From contig JABACO010000011.1 in NCBI GenBank assembly GCA_013339895.1, forward strand, positions 993,058-1,057,057: DNA of 64,000 bases, written 5' to 3'. Below the pieces are notes generated by a model, which was not told where the DNA came from, searched no databases, and was given only the letters and a program-made list of their open reading frames with translations. The translations under genes were made by a program, and so were the position numbers. Positions 10,433 through 24,400 of the stretch are shown here, one piece after another; within the stretch, counting starts at the first letter, position 1, and the number at the start of each line of letters is the position of its first letter. The DNA is from Ephydatia muelleri (taxonomy: Eukaryota > Porifera > Demospongiae > Spongillida > Spongillidae).

Positions 10433-12480
10433 TAAGGATTGAATGATTAGTGTATTGAATTAATAATGATTACATCACGCATGTGCAGACATACTGGTCA
10501 TGCAATTCATGCATAGCGTATTACACTAGTATTTCATATTACTGCAGCTCCATTGCTCTTCCATTGAAAATAAGTCCGCAACATTGCTATCTAATCACCC
10601 CATGCAAGTACAGGTTAAATACAAAGACCTGCTACATGTTAGGCTGCATACTCTTGAGTAAGGTTACGTCCTTTTGATAATTTATTCGTAAAAATCTGGT
10701 ATTATAGACACGAGTGAAGACATATCAAAATGTAGATGATCAAATTGAAGTGCAAAGAAAGCATGCACTTTTAACAGTGGAAAAATGTGGCAAAACAAAA
10801 ATCAATTGACATGATGTATTGATCACTATCTGGAGATGATGCGATGATCATGCATTCAGCTACATGTATATTGGCAATACATGACATTTATTGAAACCCA
10901 TGACTGAATCATAATAACAGCCTTAAACTGACATATACTGTTGTATTGTCTAGTTCTTGATACTGGCTACTATTTTATGAATCAAAGCAGACAAATGAAC
11001 ACAAACAGAACCAAACTATACACTGCATATGTGCAAGGGGTCTCACAAGCTCCATGTGATCTTGTTTACTCATACATATAACATAATACCATTCTCAAGT
11101 TACTACAGATACTTACCATATCAGATATATCACACATGCCCCAACGTACAAAATTTTACATCAACATCTTTGAGAATAGTAATAATACCGTTAAATAGAT
11201 CATAGAACAAGTGCAAAAAACAGATACGCATAAATTCATTCTGCTATCCTACAGCTCTGAAAGCAAAGCCATGTGCTGTGGACACAACCAGAGGGTACTG
11301 AGGGGTACATTGAAGCAAAAAGTGATATGGAATAAAACAAAAAAACAAAAACAAATGCACATGCACTACTTAAGAAAAGAAGTGAGAGACTGCACAGACT
11401 ACTGCCTTCAGGAGGTGGCCAATATTAAGACCCTGTGTTTTACCTCCCACTGACAAGAGTGGAGAGCAAATCCATGTTGAAAGGACTGTAGTGTGTGACG
11501 GACCATGGGACAGACAGTCCAATGCAAGGTCAGCTGTGACCTGGTCGTTATAATGAGGTGAACTGACATGTTGAGGTGTGCAAAAGTTCACAGCTGGAGT
11601 TGAATTTCAGAGAATGTGGACTTGCCTGTCCTTAGACAGATGTCGGTACTTTTTAGGGAGATCATTTGCATACCATACTGTTCCAAATATTCGTGATCCA
11701 AATTATTTAGTGATCATTTTCAAGCGGTTTTTAATTCACAGTGATCTAAATGTTGAGGACAGTATTAATGTCATGATTGAATAATTGTAATAGCATTAAG
11801 AATCCACAAGCATGCATACTACCCAGTCCATATGTGTACATGTACATCTCATTCAAACGAAGATTGTATAAACAGTATAAACAAGTGTATCCAACCCTGC
11901 CAGGTGGCAAGAATGAAAACACAAGCTGGTGGATTTAATTGCATTCATACTGGCCACGGAAAAAATTATGATTGTGATCTAAATTCAGTGATAGTATAGC
12001 CTACACCTCGACACATTCGTGATACCCTTTCACAGAGTTTGGAACACATATATTTAGGAACAGTATGGTAGTACATGGAACACATTCATATGCACGTACA
12101 ACATACTCAAACCGTTACACCAATATCAAGTGAAACCTTGTCGGTATTAAATTAATGCTAATCTCCAAACAGCAATCATAAACACTTTGCATTCGTGAAC
12201 TATGTTGCAAAACATTACATACAGGTTTGATTTTGGAGCTTTTTTTTTCATATCTAATGTGCATGGGTTGATGACATCTTAGTGGCCTTGGAGCAACAAG
12301 GTAGAGACAGCAGTGAAATCATGCATGCTGTCTGCAATGTATTACTCAAATGTGGCAAGTTAGCAATTTGATAAACAATTTTGCACAATATTACATGACT
12401 CCTAGGTATTCTAATGACAGAACGATCACAAAAAGTCAGGAAATGTCCAGAATGATTACACAGACACATCTGCACTCACT
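10433..12480. other. Intergenic / CPLANE1 3' flank, no gene seen
   Basis: Two kilobases of AT-rich sequence downstream of the CPLANE1 stop codon. No second gene is supported. The 3' UTR and polyadenylation site of CPLANE1 must lie in the upper part; an ATTAAA on the minus strand near 11731 is a weak candidate. Confidence 0.45.
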
Positions 12481-15400
12481 CTACACAGCCAATAGTTTGT
12501 CCACCTGCTCCCAGTCAATGGATGCGGCAACACTCTCAGAGGATACACTACTACCTTCGTATTCCATTGAAGCCTACATGAAAGGAGATCCATTAGAGTA
12601 AGAAGTCAAATGGCTACAATACAAATGGAATGTTTTAAAAATACACCGTAATTCCATTCACACTTTAGTTAACAATCAAATAATGGATATAGGTAAATAC
12701 ATTTCTGTTAAGCTTGCTTAGAAGGAATGGGCGGGGAGAAGAAGAGTCTATGCTTTTGGCAACCTGGCACTATTGTCTACCATGCTCTAAAATGCATGCC
12801 ATTTTGCAAATGTGCTTCTGAGGACCAAATTCCCAAGGAATCCAGTTGGATATTCAAACCACACGTTTTAGTATAAAATACTCATAAATACATATTTGGG
12901 ATCATTACCACGAAAAGGGACCTAACGCATGTTTTTTCACGATTTGTTTTTTTAAAAATAATCTAGAAGTCTGAAATGTCCTCTACACATTGCTTCTTAT
13001 GCACTGAGAACCGGAGTATCTAATATAAAGTTGTAAGGCACTGAAATTTTAATTAGCCATACATTTCAACGCAAGCATTACATTTCTATTGCGCATACTG
13101 GAAATGTTACAATGTATGCGTTAGGTCTCTTTTTGCGGAAACGATCCCATATCCTTAGTAACATGAACATTTTCTGGACTAAAATTAAGTAAATTAGTAC
13201 ATGTAGCTCACCATTATTTCAGCAATCTTTTGCTGTTCCTTCTGACTGAGGCCCTCAGTGGTACTTGTCCTCTTCTTAGTTGTGAGGAGGCTCATGTCAT
13301 GCGACCTCTCTGAAGAATTTTCTCCAAAAGTTCCTCCCAAGGTCGTCTGCGGCTGTAAAGCTGCAAAAAGGCACAGCTACTAGAGCAACCTTTTCTTTTT
13401 GCACAAACACTGTTGAGTATGTTGTCTGTATGTGGTTAAATGTCTAAAAATATACAAACATGCTAGTGAAATACCAAATGATTTCTACAGCTGTTATCTT
13501 AGTTTTGGGGAGAACGTTATATAATGTGCAATTAATAATCAATTTGAATAAGTCAATTCTCATTATTGCCAAAACACCTCAGAGTTTTTACATGTGGTAC
13601 CAGAAACCACTGGCACCTGAGTACTTGTAATTTTCCTAGTCAAAAGTAATGAGCTTTGTATGCATATGTACATATTACTTTACACTTGCTCTTTATTGTT
13701 TGTGGCTGATTGTCAGTCAATGTTTTATATTAAGACAGCAAACAACATGCCTTCACCAGAAATATAAAAAAGAACTTTCCTTTACCAGCCGAGTACAGTT
13801 TTGTGTGATTCACTGTTAGCTGCTGATGATGTACTATTCTAATGGCAGTTGAAGCAACTGGTCTAAAATGAGCCAGTACAAAGCAGTGCCACTCCAAATG
13901 CGTATATATACATGGTTTAATATACCCAAACTGTAAATATACAGTCCATACATACATTACACTTATAGACTCATAATGTACATGTATGCATGCACTTGAG
14001 ACAATATAATTAATACCTGTCACTGTTTGTTGCATCACCAGGTTCTTTTCCCTGCTCCCTAAAGGAGGGCGTGACAGTACAGCAGATTTTTGCATGCTAG
14101 TTTGCTGTGGCTTGGATGACATGATATCAGCCATCAGTACCAAAGCATCTTCTACACGTCTGGCATGGAATTCCTTCCATTGGGTACTGAGGAGAGACAA
14201 TGCAGCATTGAGGGAGGGAAGATCCTAGTCTCGGTCCCAGACCCAGTTCACTGCAGCAGCAGATGGATTACATCACCACTATGCTTGAACACTCATGTAG
14301 CCTTGGAATGCCAATTAAAGCATGCCTGAAATCCTATTGGACGCCGATTTTATGGCGCAAGTGTTCAACAATTTGTATAGAAGTGTCTCCAGACCCTAGT
14401 TCGAGTTAGCGGTGATGTAATCAATCCGCTGCTGCGGTGAACTGGGTCTGGGACCGAGACCAGGAAGATCCGCACAAACAATTCACATTTTGCCCAATAT
14501 CTGGCTTGGTTTACCTTAGCTGGGGACTAGGTTGTCGAGGCTTAGTGTAAGGATGCTTTCCTTTGGTCTGGAAAGAAAGCATGTTTCAATAACAGTTACG
14601 AGAAGCACATAAGATGCTTACATTGGGTTTCGCAGTTTGCTCTTCAGCTGGATGACTTGATGGGTTCCCCTCAACTGGCAACTCTGCAGTTGAGCACACG
14701 AGTGAGGTGCATGTGGCTTGCACACAAGCATGAACATCACCTCTCTTACTGTCAAATGCAATTACGCTTTCAGAATGTCCTTCCATCCGTGAACTACAAT
14801 TATTGTACAACATACGAAAACATTAGCACGAGATATTTTCTCCACATTAAATACACATAAGCCTTTTAAAAGAAAAGCACATAACAGGGTCTGCTGCAAT
14901 ACGAAATCTGAATTTATGCATGATGAGAAATTCAATTATTGTGATTTATAAGACAAAATTCTTAGGTGATTACGAACATGCAGAAATGCTACTAAATGCT
15001 CTGCAACCAATGAAGGCATACCAGGTTTTAACTGGCTTCCAACTGGTCTTCTCTGCAGTTCCAACAGCTTCCTTAACATTCTTGCTATTCAATACACTTA
15101 TCTTCGCATTTCCCGAAGTCTTTAGTGGTAAACCTTTAGACTTTTCCATCCCAGCTTTCCTCTTCATTCCACCTGCGGGTACAGCCCCTTTTGACGACAT
15201 GGTTCCATCTCTGCGCAATGGTTTAGTTTCAAGTCTTGGAGATGTCTCCACTTTCTTGGTTCCATCTCTGGACACTGCCTCCAATTTCTTGGTTCCACCT
15301 TTGGGCATCTCACAAATACCGGTCTTGCTTTTGCTACTAGCTTCCCCAAAAACGTTATGTAAACCATTAGAAAATCGATTGAGATCATTCCCACTTGCTT

Positions 15401-18400
15401 CCATTCCTACATGCTGCTGGCTAACACCGTAAGTAAAGGGAAGCTCGACTTGCTCCTCTGATTCCACTGACGGAGCCTCCCTTTTGGACTGTTCGCTGGA
15501 CTTGGTGGCCCTGGAGCCCTGCAAAGGTACAACCTCTACACAAACGTCATAAACCATGCCAGGTGCAGCGGAGTCTGGGGACAAGAGTGCAGACACTTTC
15601 CTCACAGTGGCACCTGCCGACATGGGAGCTGAGACATCACAGATACCTTGGAGGTTATTGATTGTACTGAGAAGCTTTAAACAAGAGACATGACAAGGTA
15701 AGCATTAAGCATTTACATGTATATTGCATCCTCTGATGCAACGTTACAGATATCTACATGTGCAGATACATATATGAGTGAAGAGCACCATATTTATACT
15801 GTATGAACTGTAAATGCCAACTCCAACCAACACTTTCCACATGCACATCCCCAACGTGGATGTGCATGTGGAAATGTATGTGAAAATGTATATGTGAAGC
15901 TCAGCTTGCAGAGTTATACCAAACAAGCAGACTCCAAAAACTGATTACATATCATGCCCCATAATTCTTTGGTTCCTCTCCTGTCTTCATCCAACCTTAG
16001 ACTTACATGATTGCTGGCCTTAAGATCTCCTGCCATTGTCTCAGCTGTTGCTTCTATCGCACACAGCTGATCATCCAAGGTTTTTAGTTTCTTCAAGAAG
16101 TCATTACTGTCTCTGATCACACCAATTGGACCTGTACTGCTTCCAAATGGTACCCTAGTCCACGTTTCTCCAATCAGTAACCTATTGCACATATGAAAAA
16201 AGAACCAATAAAAGCATCTCACAATATTGGTAGTGGCTGGACCCCAAGCTGAAACCACTCGAAACAGCACAATGTTAAATCAAGGGATTACCTTGTGAGT
16301 CTTTCAGGAGCAGCCAGCAATTGTGTACCATTGCTACGAGGAAGAATAGCAGAAGTGGTACTCACAGTGGTTCCAGGCTCACCCCGGTCAGTCCCCAATT
16401 CATTCTTGGACGCAGCTATGATTTTACCGAAGCTAGCCAATACTCCAGCTCCACTGCCACCAACAGTTGGCTCAATATTTTCTACCCCTGGTCTGCAGCA
16501 TGGCTCATAGTTCATTTCAACTTGTAGAGCACATTGAGTTTCAGCACCGATAACAGCAACAGGGGTTGGCACAACACCACCAGGAGCTGGTACGGCACCA
16601 CTAGGGATGGGTGCAGGCATGACACTCTCGGGTGCTAATGTGACACAGATAGGGGTAGGTACATGTATGCTATGGCCAGAGGTTGGTTCCAACTGTGGCA
16701 ACAGCGATGATGAAACAACATGCAAGGCCACTGGTAGCAACTGGGTTTGTGTTGGCTTATCCCCAACATCCCCCGTGGTTGCCACATGAGTGAACAACAT
16801 GGGTGGAGGATTGTCCAGTGTGCACTGCATGTGTGGATCTGGCAACTTTCCACTGCTCCCCACCCCCTTGTCACTCTGGTTTGTCGAGGTAGCATGTGAG
16901 GGTGTTACTTCTTCCACATGCTGAGACACTAATGACCCAGGACCTTTGTCGATCTGTCCAGAATGTTCTTGTTGCATAAGGACGCTCTTTGTACTGCTTA
17001 TTGTGGACTGACTGACATTGGGTAGATTAGTGTGCTCAGAGTTGTGCAGTAGACGAGTAGAGCTGCTCTCAATGGGGGGCGTGGTTAGACCCTCAGTTGT
17101 CTGACCCACAGGAGGTGCATAGCCAGGCTCGGCTCTGCTAGGAACATTAACGCCTCTATCCTCATCTGCTGTATTTGTTCCAGTATCTGCCACCTTGGTT
17201 CTAATGCTCTCAGTACCTGCCACCTTGGTTTCATTGCCACAATACTCTGTACTGCTCATAAAATAAGTGGCACCTTTGTCTCTCCTCCTCACTTCAAGAC
17301 TGTCAAGCAAAACATTTGTACAAGGTATCGGTTTTTCAGATGACCCTGTAGGTAACATTTGAAGATGAGGTAGCACGGGGAGAAGAGGATGGGGCTGTGA
17401 TGGTCCAGTAGGTGGAGCTTGGGGTTGGGATGGTTTAGTGGGTGGAGCTTGGGGTTGGGATGGTTCAGTGGGTGGAGCTTGGAGCTGGGGTGGTGGATTA
17501 GCCTGTGGACCGTGCTGCTGGGATGTCACATTTTGTGCAAGTTGGGGCTGGGATGGTCCAATGGGTGGAGCTTGCAGAACGGGATGTTGCTCGGAAGCAT
17601 GCAGCGATGAGTGTGATGACGGTGATGATAGTGATGCATCATCACAATCTGCTTCAAAGGATTGACTACTCTGCCAGGAAACACGTTGCTTTCTATTCAA
17701 GTGTCTTTTCCTGGGTACAGAAGGGACAGTGATGGGGTTGGAATGATGTATTCATGTGAGAAAAAAAAAAAAAAGGAAAAAGAAAAACAATGCATTTGAC
17801 ATCCGCTTGAAAAAAATCCAACACTCCTCCTGCTCCACCCCCTCCAAACACCCCATACTACAATCACCTTTCCACAAACATCCCCGCTCCACTCCCGTAC
17901 TCCAACTCCCTTCGAAAAACACCACTGTCAACTCCACTAATACCCTCTGTTATATCCCTCCACCAATACCCTCTGCTCCAATGTAGCCCTCCACCTATAC
18001 CCTCTGCTCCAATATAGCCCTCCACCAATACCCTCTGCTCCAATGAACCCCTCCACCAATACCCTCTGCTCCAATGTACCCCTCCACCAATACCCTCTGC
18101 TCCAATGTACCCCTCCACCAATACCCTCTGCTCCAATGTACCCCTCCACCAATACCCTCTGCTCCAATGTACCCCTCCACCAATACCCTCTGCTCCAATG
18201 TACCCCTCCACCAATACCCTCTGCTCCAATGTACCCCTCCACCAATACCCTCTGCTCCAATGTACCCCTCCACCAATACCCTCTGCTCCAATGTACCCCT
18301 CCACCAATACCCTCTGCTCCAATGTACCCCTCCACCAATACCCTCTGCTCCAATGTACCAACACCATCACGGTCACCTCCCCTCCACTAACATCCCTCTA

Positions 18401-21400
18401 ACCTCAGATTAGCCTGTATATTGGAAGTTTTGCAACTACACCCCCCTTCCTTCACTCACATTCCAGAGGCCTTTCGACTCCTGACCCTGTGCTTCCTTTC
18501 CGACGAACGCTTCATTCTTTGCACCCCACCACTCTCCCCACTGTCCTCAGCAGGGTGAGCAGGAACATGGTGAAAGTACCCGTCTGCCACTACACCTGGA
18601 GCTCTTGTTCCTGACCCAATGAGGGAGGAGTGCTGGGGTTCCCAGGCCAAACTCCCTTTGCCTCCATTGGCCACTGGTGGGATATGGAGTAGGGGGAAGC
18701 CCCTCCTCTGTAGCTGGGACAAGGGGTCGCCCAGTTGCAGCAAGTAGGGGACAGTCCCTGACGACATCACACGCGGGTCAATGAGTCTCGGCACAAATGG
18801 CCTCATGGGCACGGATGGTAGTCTGAGCTCTGGTGCCACAGAGCCAACTGGATGGTCGTTGTTGTGATGTGTGGGTGGAATCAAGACGGGTAATGGGTTG
18901 GGCGGTAAGGGCCCAGCCACAGAGAGGAGGGGCAAGTGCGGTGCTACTCCTTGGTGATCCACTCTCAACAAAGGAAAGGGCAGGTGAGGTAACGAAGGTG
19001 GAGGAGGAGGAGGAGGAGGAGGAGGAGGGAGAGGGGGAGGAGGAAACGAAAGGCAATTCGGTTCCACACTTTCATAATTTATGGTTAAAAGAGGGTAAGT
19101 GTGGAAGTGAGAGTTCAAATCCAGCTCATTTTGACTACCATGTGCGGTATGATGTGGTAATGATGGAGGAGGTTGAAGCAGTGGCTCATGTTCTTGGGGC
19201 AGCTGTAGCAGGAAGGGCGTACCCATACCAAGCCCTCCAGTTGGTACGGAGTCAGCACGAAGGACACCCAATCCCTTTCCATCATTGCTTCCGTTGTTGG
19301 TCTCTTGACATGACTTGCGTTCCAACTGGCTGTAGTCATCGGATGTGAGAGAGTTGGGGCACACTAGGTCCAACAAGGACAGGCTCTTTGAACTCGAGTC
19401 TGTCTTTTGAATCTCTGCTGAGTTTGGCGCTGAAGTGCGTAGATGGCTATGTCCTGGAGGGTCAGATGTGTGTCTCTCCTGCGTAACCAAGGGTGCACGG
19501 TCATGGGAGGAGGCGGTCACATGTGCATCTGTTGTCAGCTGAATGTTGCTGGAAGGTTGAGCGTGTTCCTATTGCCAAAAAATATGCATGAAAAAAAAAA
19601 AAATCAATTGATTCTACCTTGCAAAAGAAAAGGAGCACTTACTAACTGGGATTGAGTGCCAGGTGCCTCCCTGGTGGCACGAAACCTACGCCCATTGTGT
19701 TTTTGTTTGACAGGATGTGCGTTGGCAGCAGACATGTCAAGTACCTTCATGAGGTATTGGTGTTGGAGCTGCAGCAAAGAGTGGAGCCGCACATGACAAT
19801 CTGTTGCACACAAAGTATGGTCGCTGATTGTACATAACCAGAGGACCATGCTACATCTGTTTGCAAGGCAGTATCCAATGTCGTTATCATTTTGTCTGTG
19901 CATATATTTCATAAAATCTCAAACTACAGTAACACAATGCTTGCAAAAGAAAACTGAATTTCAAAAAGGTTCTGTTTACACATTACATATGCAACTATAT
20001 GCCCAAAAAGTAAGAACCATGGTGCACTTACTTGAAGCAGCATTTTAATTTCTGTCATCCCATTTTCAGGAAAAGCCACTGGTTGAGTTCTTTCCCCATG
20101 ATCAGGGAATGCATCTGTTGTTGTGCTTGTTACGGGATGAGGGAGCGTACTGTTAACACTGGCAGCTAGTGGACGGTCTCTCAGAGTGGACCCTTGTGCA
20201 CCCAATGGATCACATGCTCCCATTTCTTCCGAAGGACGCTGCAAGATGGAGCATGATAGATGTTCTTCAAGATCACAAGGGACGCGCTCTTCAAGCTGCT
20301 TGGAACCGGCAGTGCAATTCAAAGTACCACTTATTAGTAAGGCATGATCTAAAGAAGCACCACACTTGACGGCATCTACTGAACCATTTTGAGCCGGATC
20401 CACAGTAGTACAATCAGTATCAGAACTGTGCTCGTCTTTGTCAAATGCAGCATATTTGGCAGCTACCATTGACGCATGTACGTTGGTCTGATCACGACAA
20501 TCATGAGCGTGATCACATCCATGATAGACTGTACTGCGGTCAACAGAGCTTTCATGGCACACAGCGGGGCATGTGGCGTTGTTGGTGGCAGCATTAGGCC
20601 CTTTTGAATTGAGGTCTAGGTATCTAGGAGAATGACCAACATGAACTGTCTGCTGTTCACTCCTCCCGCCAGTAGAATTTTGAAGGTCACCACAGTTAGA
20701 TACTGCAGAGCATGAAGGACGGAGTTCTTGATGACTACTGGCACCTAACTGAACAACTTGGATAGCTGCAGCTGCCCGTGAGTGGGAGCTGGAATGCTCC
20801 TTGCCTGCTTTTATTGCAGTCATCCCTAGCAATGTGGTCATAGACACAACACCTGCTTTCTCACGAATGTGTGACCCCTGACCCTCATGTTCCTCCTCAC
20901 CATGGCCCAGCTTATCCCCACCAGTCTGATCAAGGTATAAGTCTGTCATTGAAAGTGTGTCCGATTCTACCTCTCCAACACTTCATACGAGTAATAATGT
21001 TTATGTATATATGTGTGTGATAATTGTGTGTGTACGGGTTAAAAGAAAAACGGTCATGAATGACAGGGTTCCCCCCTCCCCTTTACCTAAGAGTGGCAGA
21101 TTGAGGTAGCTCTCCAACGGATAGAAGCCTTGAGTCATCCTCTACGGCAGACAACTCGACAAGAGCCTCACTAGTGGTACTGGCACCTGTAACCCCATTT
21201 CTGTCCTTAGAAACAACAGGCCTGCATACTGCCCATGGGTACACCGAATGAATAGGAATAGTCCCCTGGAAAAGTACATTGTTTCAAAATACAAATTGCA
21301 AAACTACACAACAATCAGACTCACCTTCAGAGTGTCAGGTGGGACTTGCAGTAATGGCATCTGCAATGCATGGGTTGGCCCATGATGCAGGTAGGGGGAA

Positions 21401-24400
21401 GTCCCTCCCACGCCACCACTCCCCCCTTCCCTGCATGGTACAACAGGCTCATCTGGTACTGGAGGTGAAAGGGACAACTGCTGGGCATCCTCAGCCTTCT
21501 GGTGTTCATCACGGACCCTGCTGGTGTGAACTGAAATTGGAGCACCACTTGTGGCAGACGAGACACTTATATCATCTTGTTCCCCTAAGCCGCCATCTTG
21601 ATCCTCATCCCCTCCACTGGGCGGTGCAGCCAAATCATTCCACACCTCCAAAGACCGAAGCGTCTGCAGATACTTCTCCCTCTCTTCCTCCTGACACACC
21701 TGGTCTTGTGACGTGACCCTCTCCAGAGAGCCTCCCTGTCTGATGCTCCCTCTCCTGCCCTCCTCCAACTTTAAGGCGTGCACCAACTGCCCAGCAGGAA
21801 TGTTGACGAGGAGAGACACAGGTGTCTTTGCCATGATCGGTCTCTTCCCTTGCTTCCTACTCCGCGAGCGAGGGTGTGTAGCTGCTGTTGCCTTCAATCC
21901 TCCCATCACTGTGCCCTCTGGCTTCCTCACGGGACCACCAACACTGGCAGCAGAGGTGCCGGCGCCAAATGAACTGAGGTCACAGGACTGTGCCTGTGTC
22001 CACTCGTGGAGGAGTGAGACAAGTGGGACCACCTGGGCCCAGCAAGGTCTGGTGGTGTCGACGTCGTTGCTCATCGTGTTCCAATACATGCCAAGGAAAG
22101 GGGGCTGGTCCAGCTCCACCCCTTGTCCCTGAGGGGAAATGCCCAGGCCACAGGGCGAGTACTCGAGTACAGAGTGGGCATCGCCAGATAAGATCAGCTC
22201 AAAGAATGTGTCCACAAACCTGATGTACTCTCTGTCATGCTCAAACAAGAAACTCCCTGTGGTGGCTGTGCCCGTGTGAAGGTTCTCTCCCTTCCCTGAA
22301 TTTAGCTTCCCTGAGCTAGCAGGAGCGGACTTCGGCAATGACGAAATGGCGTGGGAGGCAAGGATCTCGTCCTTGAGGTGTGCCTTCATGCCAGATGTGG
22401 CCTCCCGATCAGTTGCAGCTCTCCTTTCTGAAGCTGCATCGAGAGTCTGACGCACGCTGCTTTTGAAAGTAAGGGACACTCCGAATTGTTGCTGCTTTGC
22501 AAGCACATGCTGGCTTTGAATGTGGTACCTCACAGAGATCGGGTCCCCACACTCAACCTCGGGGGACCTGAGAGACACACCCTCTGGGAACTGGGGCACA
22601 TGGGAAGGCCCTGCACCCTGGGACCGCAGCTTAGCCATAAAACGGTCGAACCGGCCAGCAAGAGATTCTGGTGTCGAGGGGGCAGAGGGATAGTAGAAGG
22701 CAGCCAGGTCGGCTAAATAACTGTCGCAGGGCAGTTCTGCCAACAGAGCAAGCAGCATATGGTCGATATCCGAGTTCTCAGCGCGTGAGAGCAGGCTCGC
22801 AAATGGAAGGAGTCTTGCAGTCCACTGGGCAGCTCTTTCAGTAATCGCGGGATCCTTTTGCAAATTAGGTGACTGCAGGTATGTGTTTTTATGTGAGCAT
22901 GATGTGTGTATGTATGCGTATACAATGATGTTGTGTAATTTGTACATAAATGCAATATGTACTGGGTACCTTGGTAACACTCCATGGGGACCGAAGGCGT
23001 CGCATATGAAGAAACGCTTCATCTCTTACATGCAGCATCCAGTGCATGGCACACAGCTCCCTGAGCGCAGAAAGCATCACTTTCACCTCGGATGATTGAT
23101 CGCAAGTGTCTACATTCGAAACACATGTGTGCATGAAATTGAACAGAAGTCAAAAGTGCATGCATTTACATATGTATGTGCATAATGCAGTTGGAGGAGA
23201 TGTGGGTCACGAGAAAATTGAAGGGATTGAGGACAGGCAGAGTAAGAGAAGGTAGTATGAACACATACTGTACACTGAATAATATATCAATTGGCTGAAC
23301 CTGCAGGGCTGAAAGGTTTATTTTAATCACACCTTGGCTAAAACAGCAGCAATCCATGTTGAAGTCCTTGAGGAATGACCCAGGTGAGGGAGGCTTGTGG
23401 GACAAGGTGACATCCCTCTCAGGTACACACAGTGGCTGGGTGGGGCCTGTGTGGAGCCCACGAAGCATACATGCATACCACTGCACGCAGGGAAGGAGGC
23501 AATTTGCAGCCCTCAAAACCAGGAGCACATTCTGTGTGAGCGTGACCAGCGTATTGCGAAGGTCAAACTCGCTGGGGCACTGAAAGTACACCTAGAAAAG
23601 GGAGGGAGGAGGAGGAGGAGGCAAGTTAACTGATGCTTTTAACAACCTGTATTTAGTTTACTGCAGGAAATAAAAATAAACGTCTATTAAAAGAGTACAA
23701 CAAGCATTATTAATGCCTTCAAAGATTTGATTTTTGAGCACTTGATTGTGAAGAGTTTTTAAAGATCAATTTATATTAATCATGCATATTAAAATAAACC
23801 AACACCACAAGACTACAGATAGACATCAGTTGTAATAGACCCATCTCAGATAACAAGGGAACGGATAACAATAGGGTCCACCCTAAGATGCCCTTTGAAT
23901 AGCAGTGTTGTACATTAAGTATGGCTCAGATACATGTATGATGAACATCTGGTGTTGGTGGACACAATAATGAAAATTCCTCTAAACGCTACTCTATGCA
24001 AACTGTACAATTAGCTGTAGAAACAAACACAGTAACCGCAACAAAATAACCAGTCCGAACAAGTGGCAGCAATATAGGTTTTCACTATACATGTACTTGT
24101 AATTTCACCCCCAAAACGATCACCCCATTACATCACCAGTGCTGAAGGTTACTGTACCTCCTCCTCCACGCCAGGCTGCAGCATGAACAGAGGTGGGGAG
24201 GGGAGGGGGCACGACGCCGGAACCTCCAAGGGCAAACGGGTGCACACCGCCACGAGTTGGCCCGTTAGCTTGGTGCAGAGTGCCTGGATGACATCATCAA
24301 ATCCAACGAGGGCACAGACATTAATAGTACTGGAGACGAGACGAAAAAGCTCCTTTGGCGTCTGGTTGCCAAGGCCCAATACCCTACTCCCCCCACCTGA

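Noticed and set aside
14920-15432. 170-codon plus-strand frame
   Set aside because: Antisense to CPLANE1 exon 17, which has phase-consistent splice sites.
17864-18412. Long open frames on both strands with repeated GYIGAEGIGGGVHWS or YPSTNTLCSNV motifs
   Set aside because: They are translations of the 31-bp minisatellite and lie between confirmed CPLANE1 splice sites.
18833-19348. 171-codon plus-strand frame with a Glu run
   Set aside because: Antisense to the proline-rich CPLANE1 exon 14.
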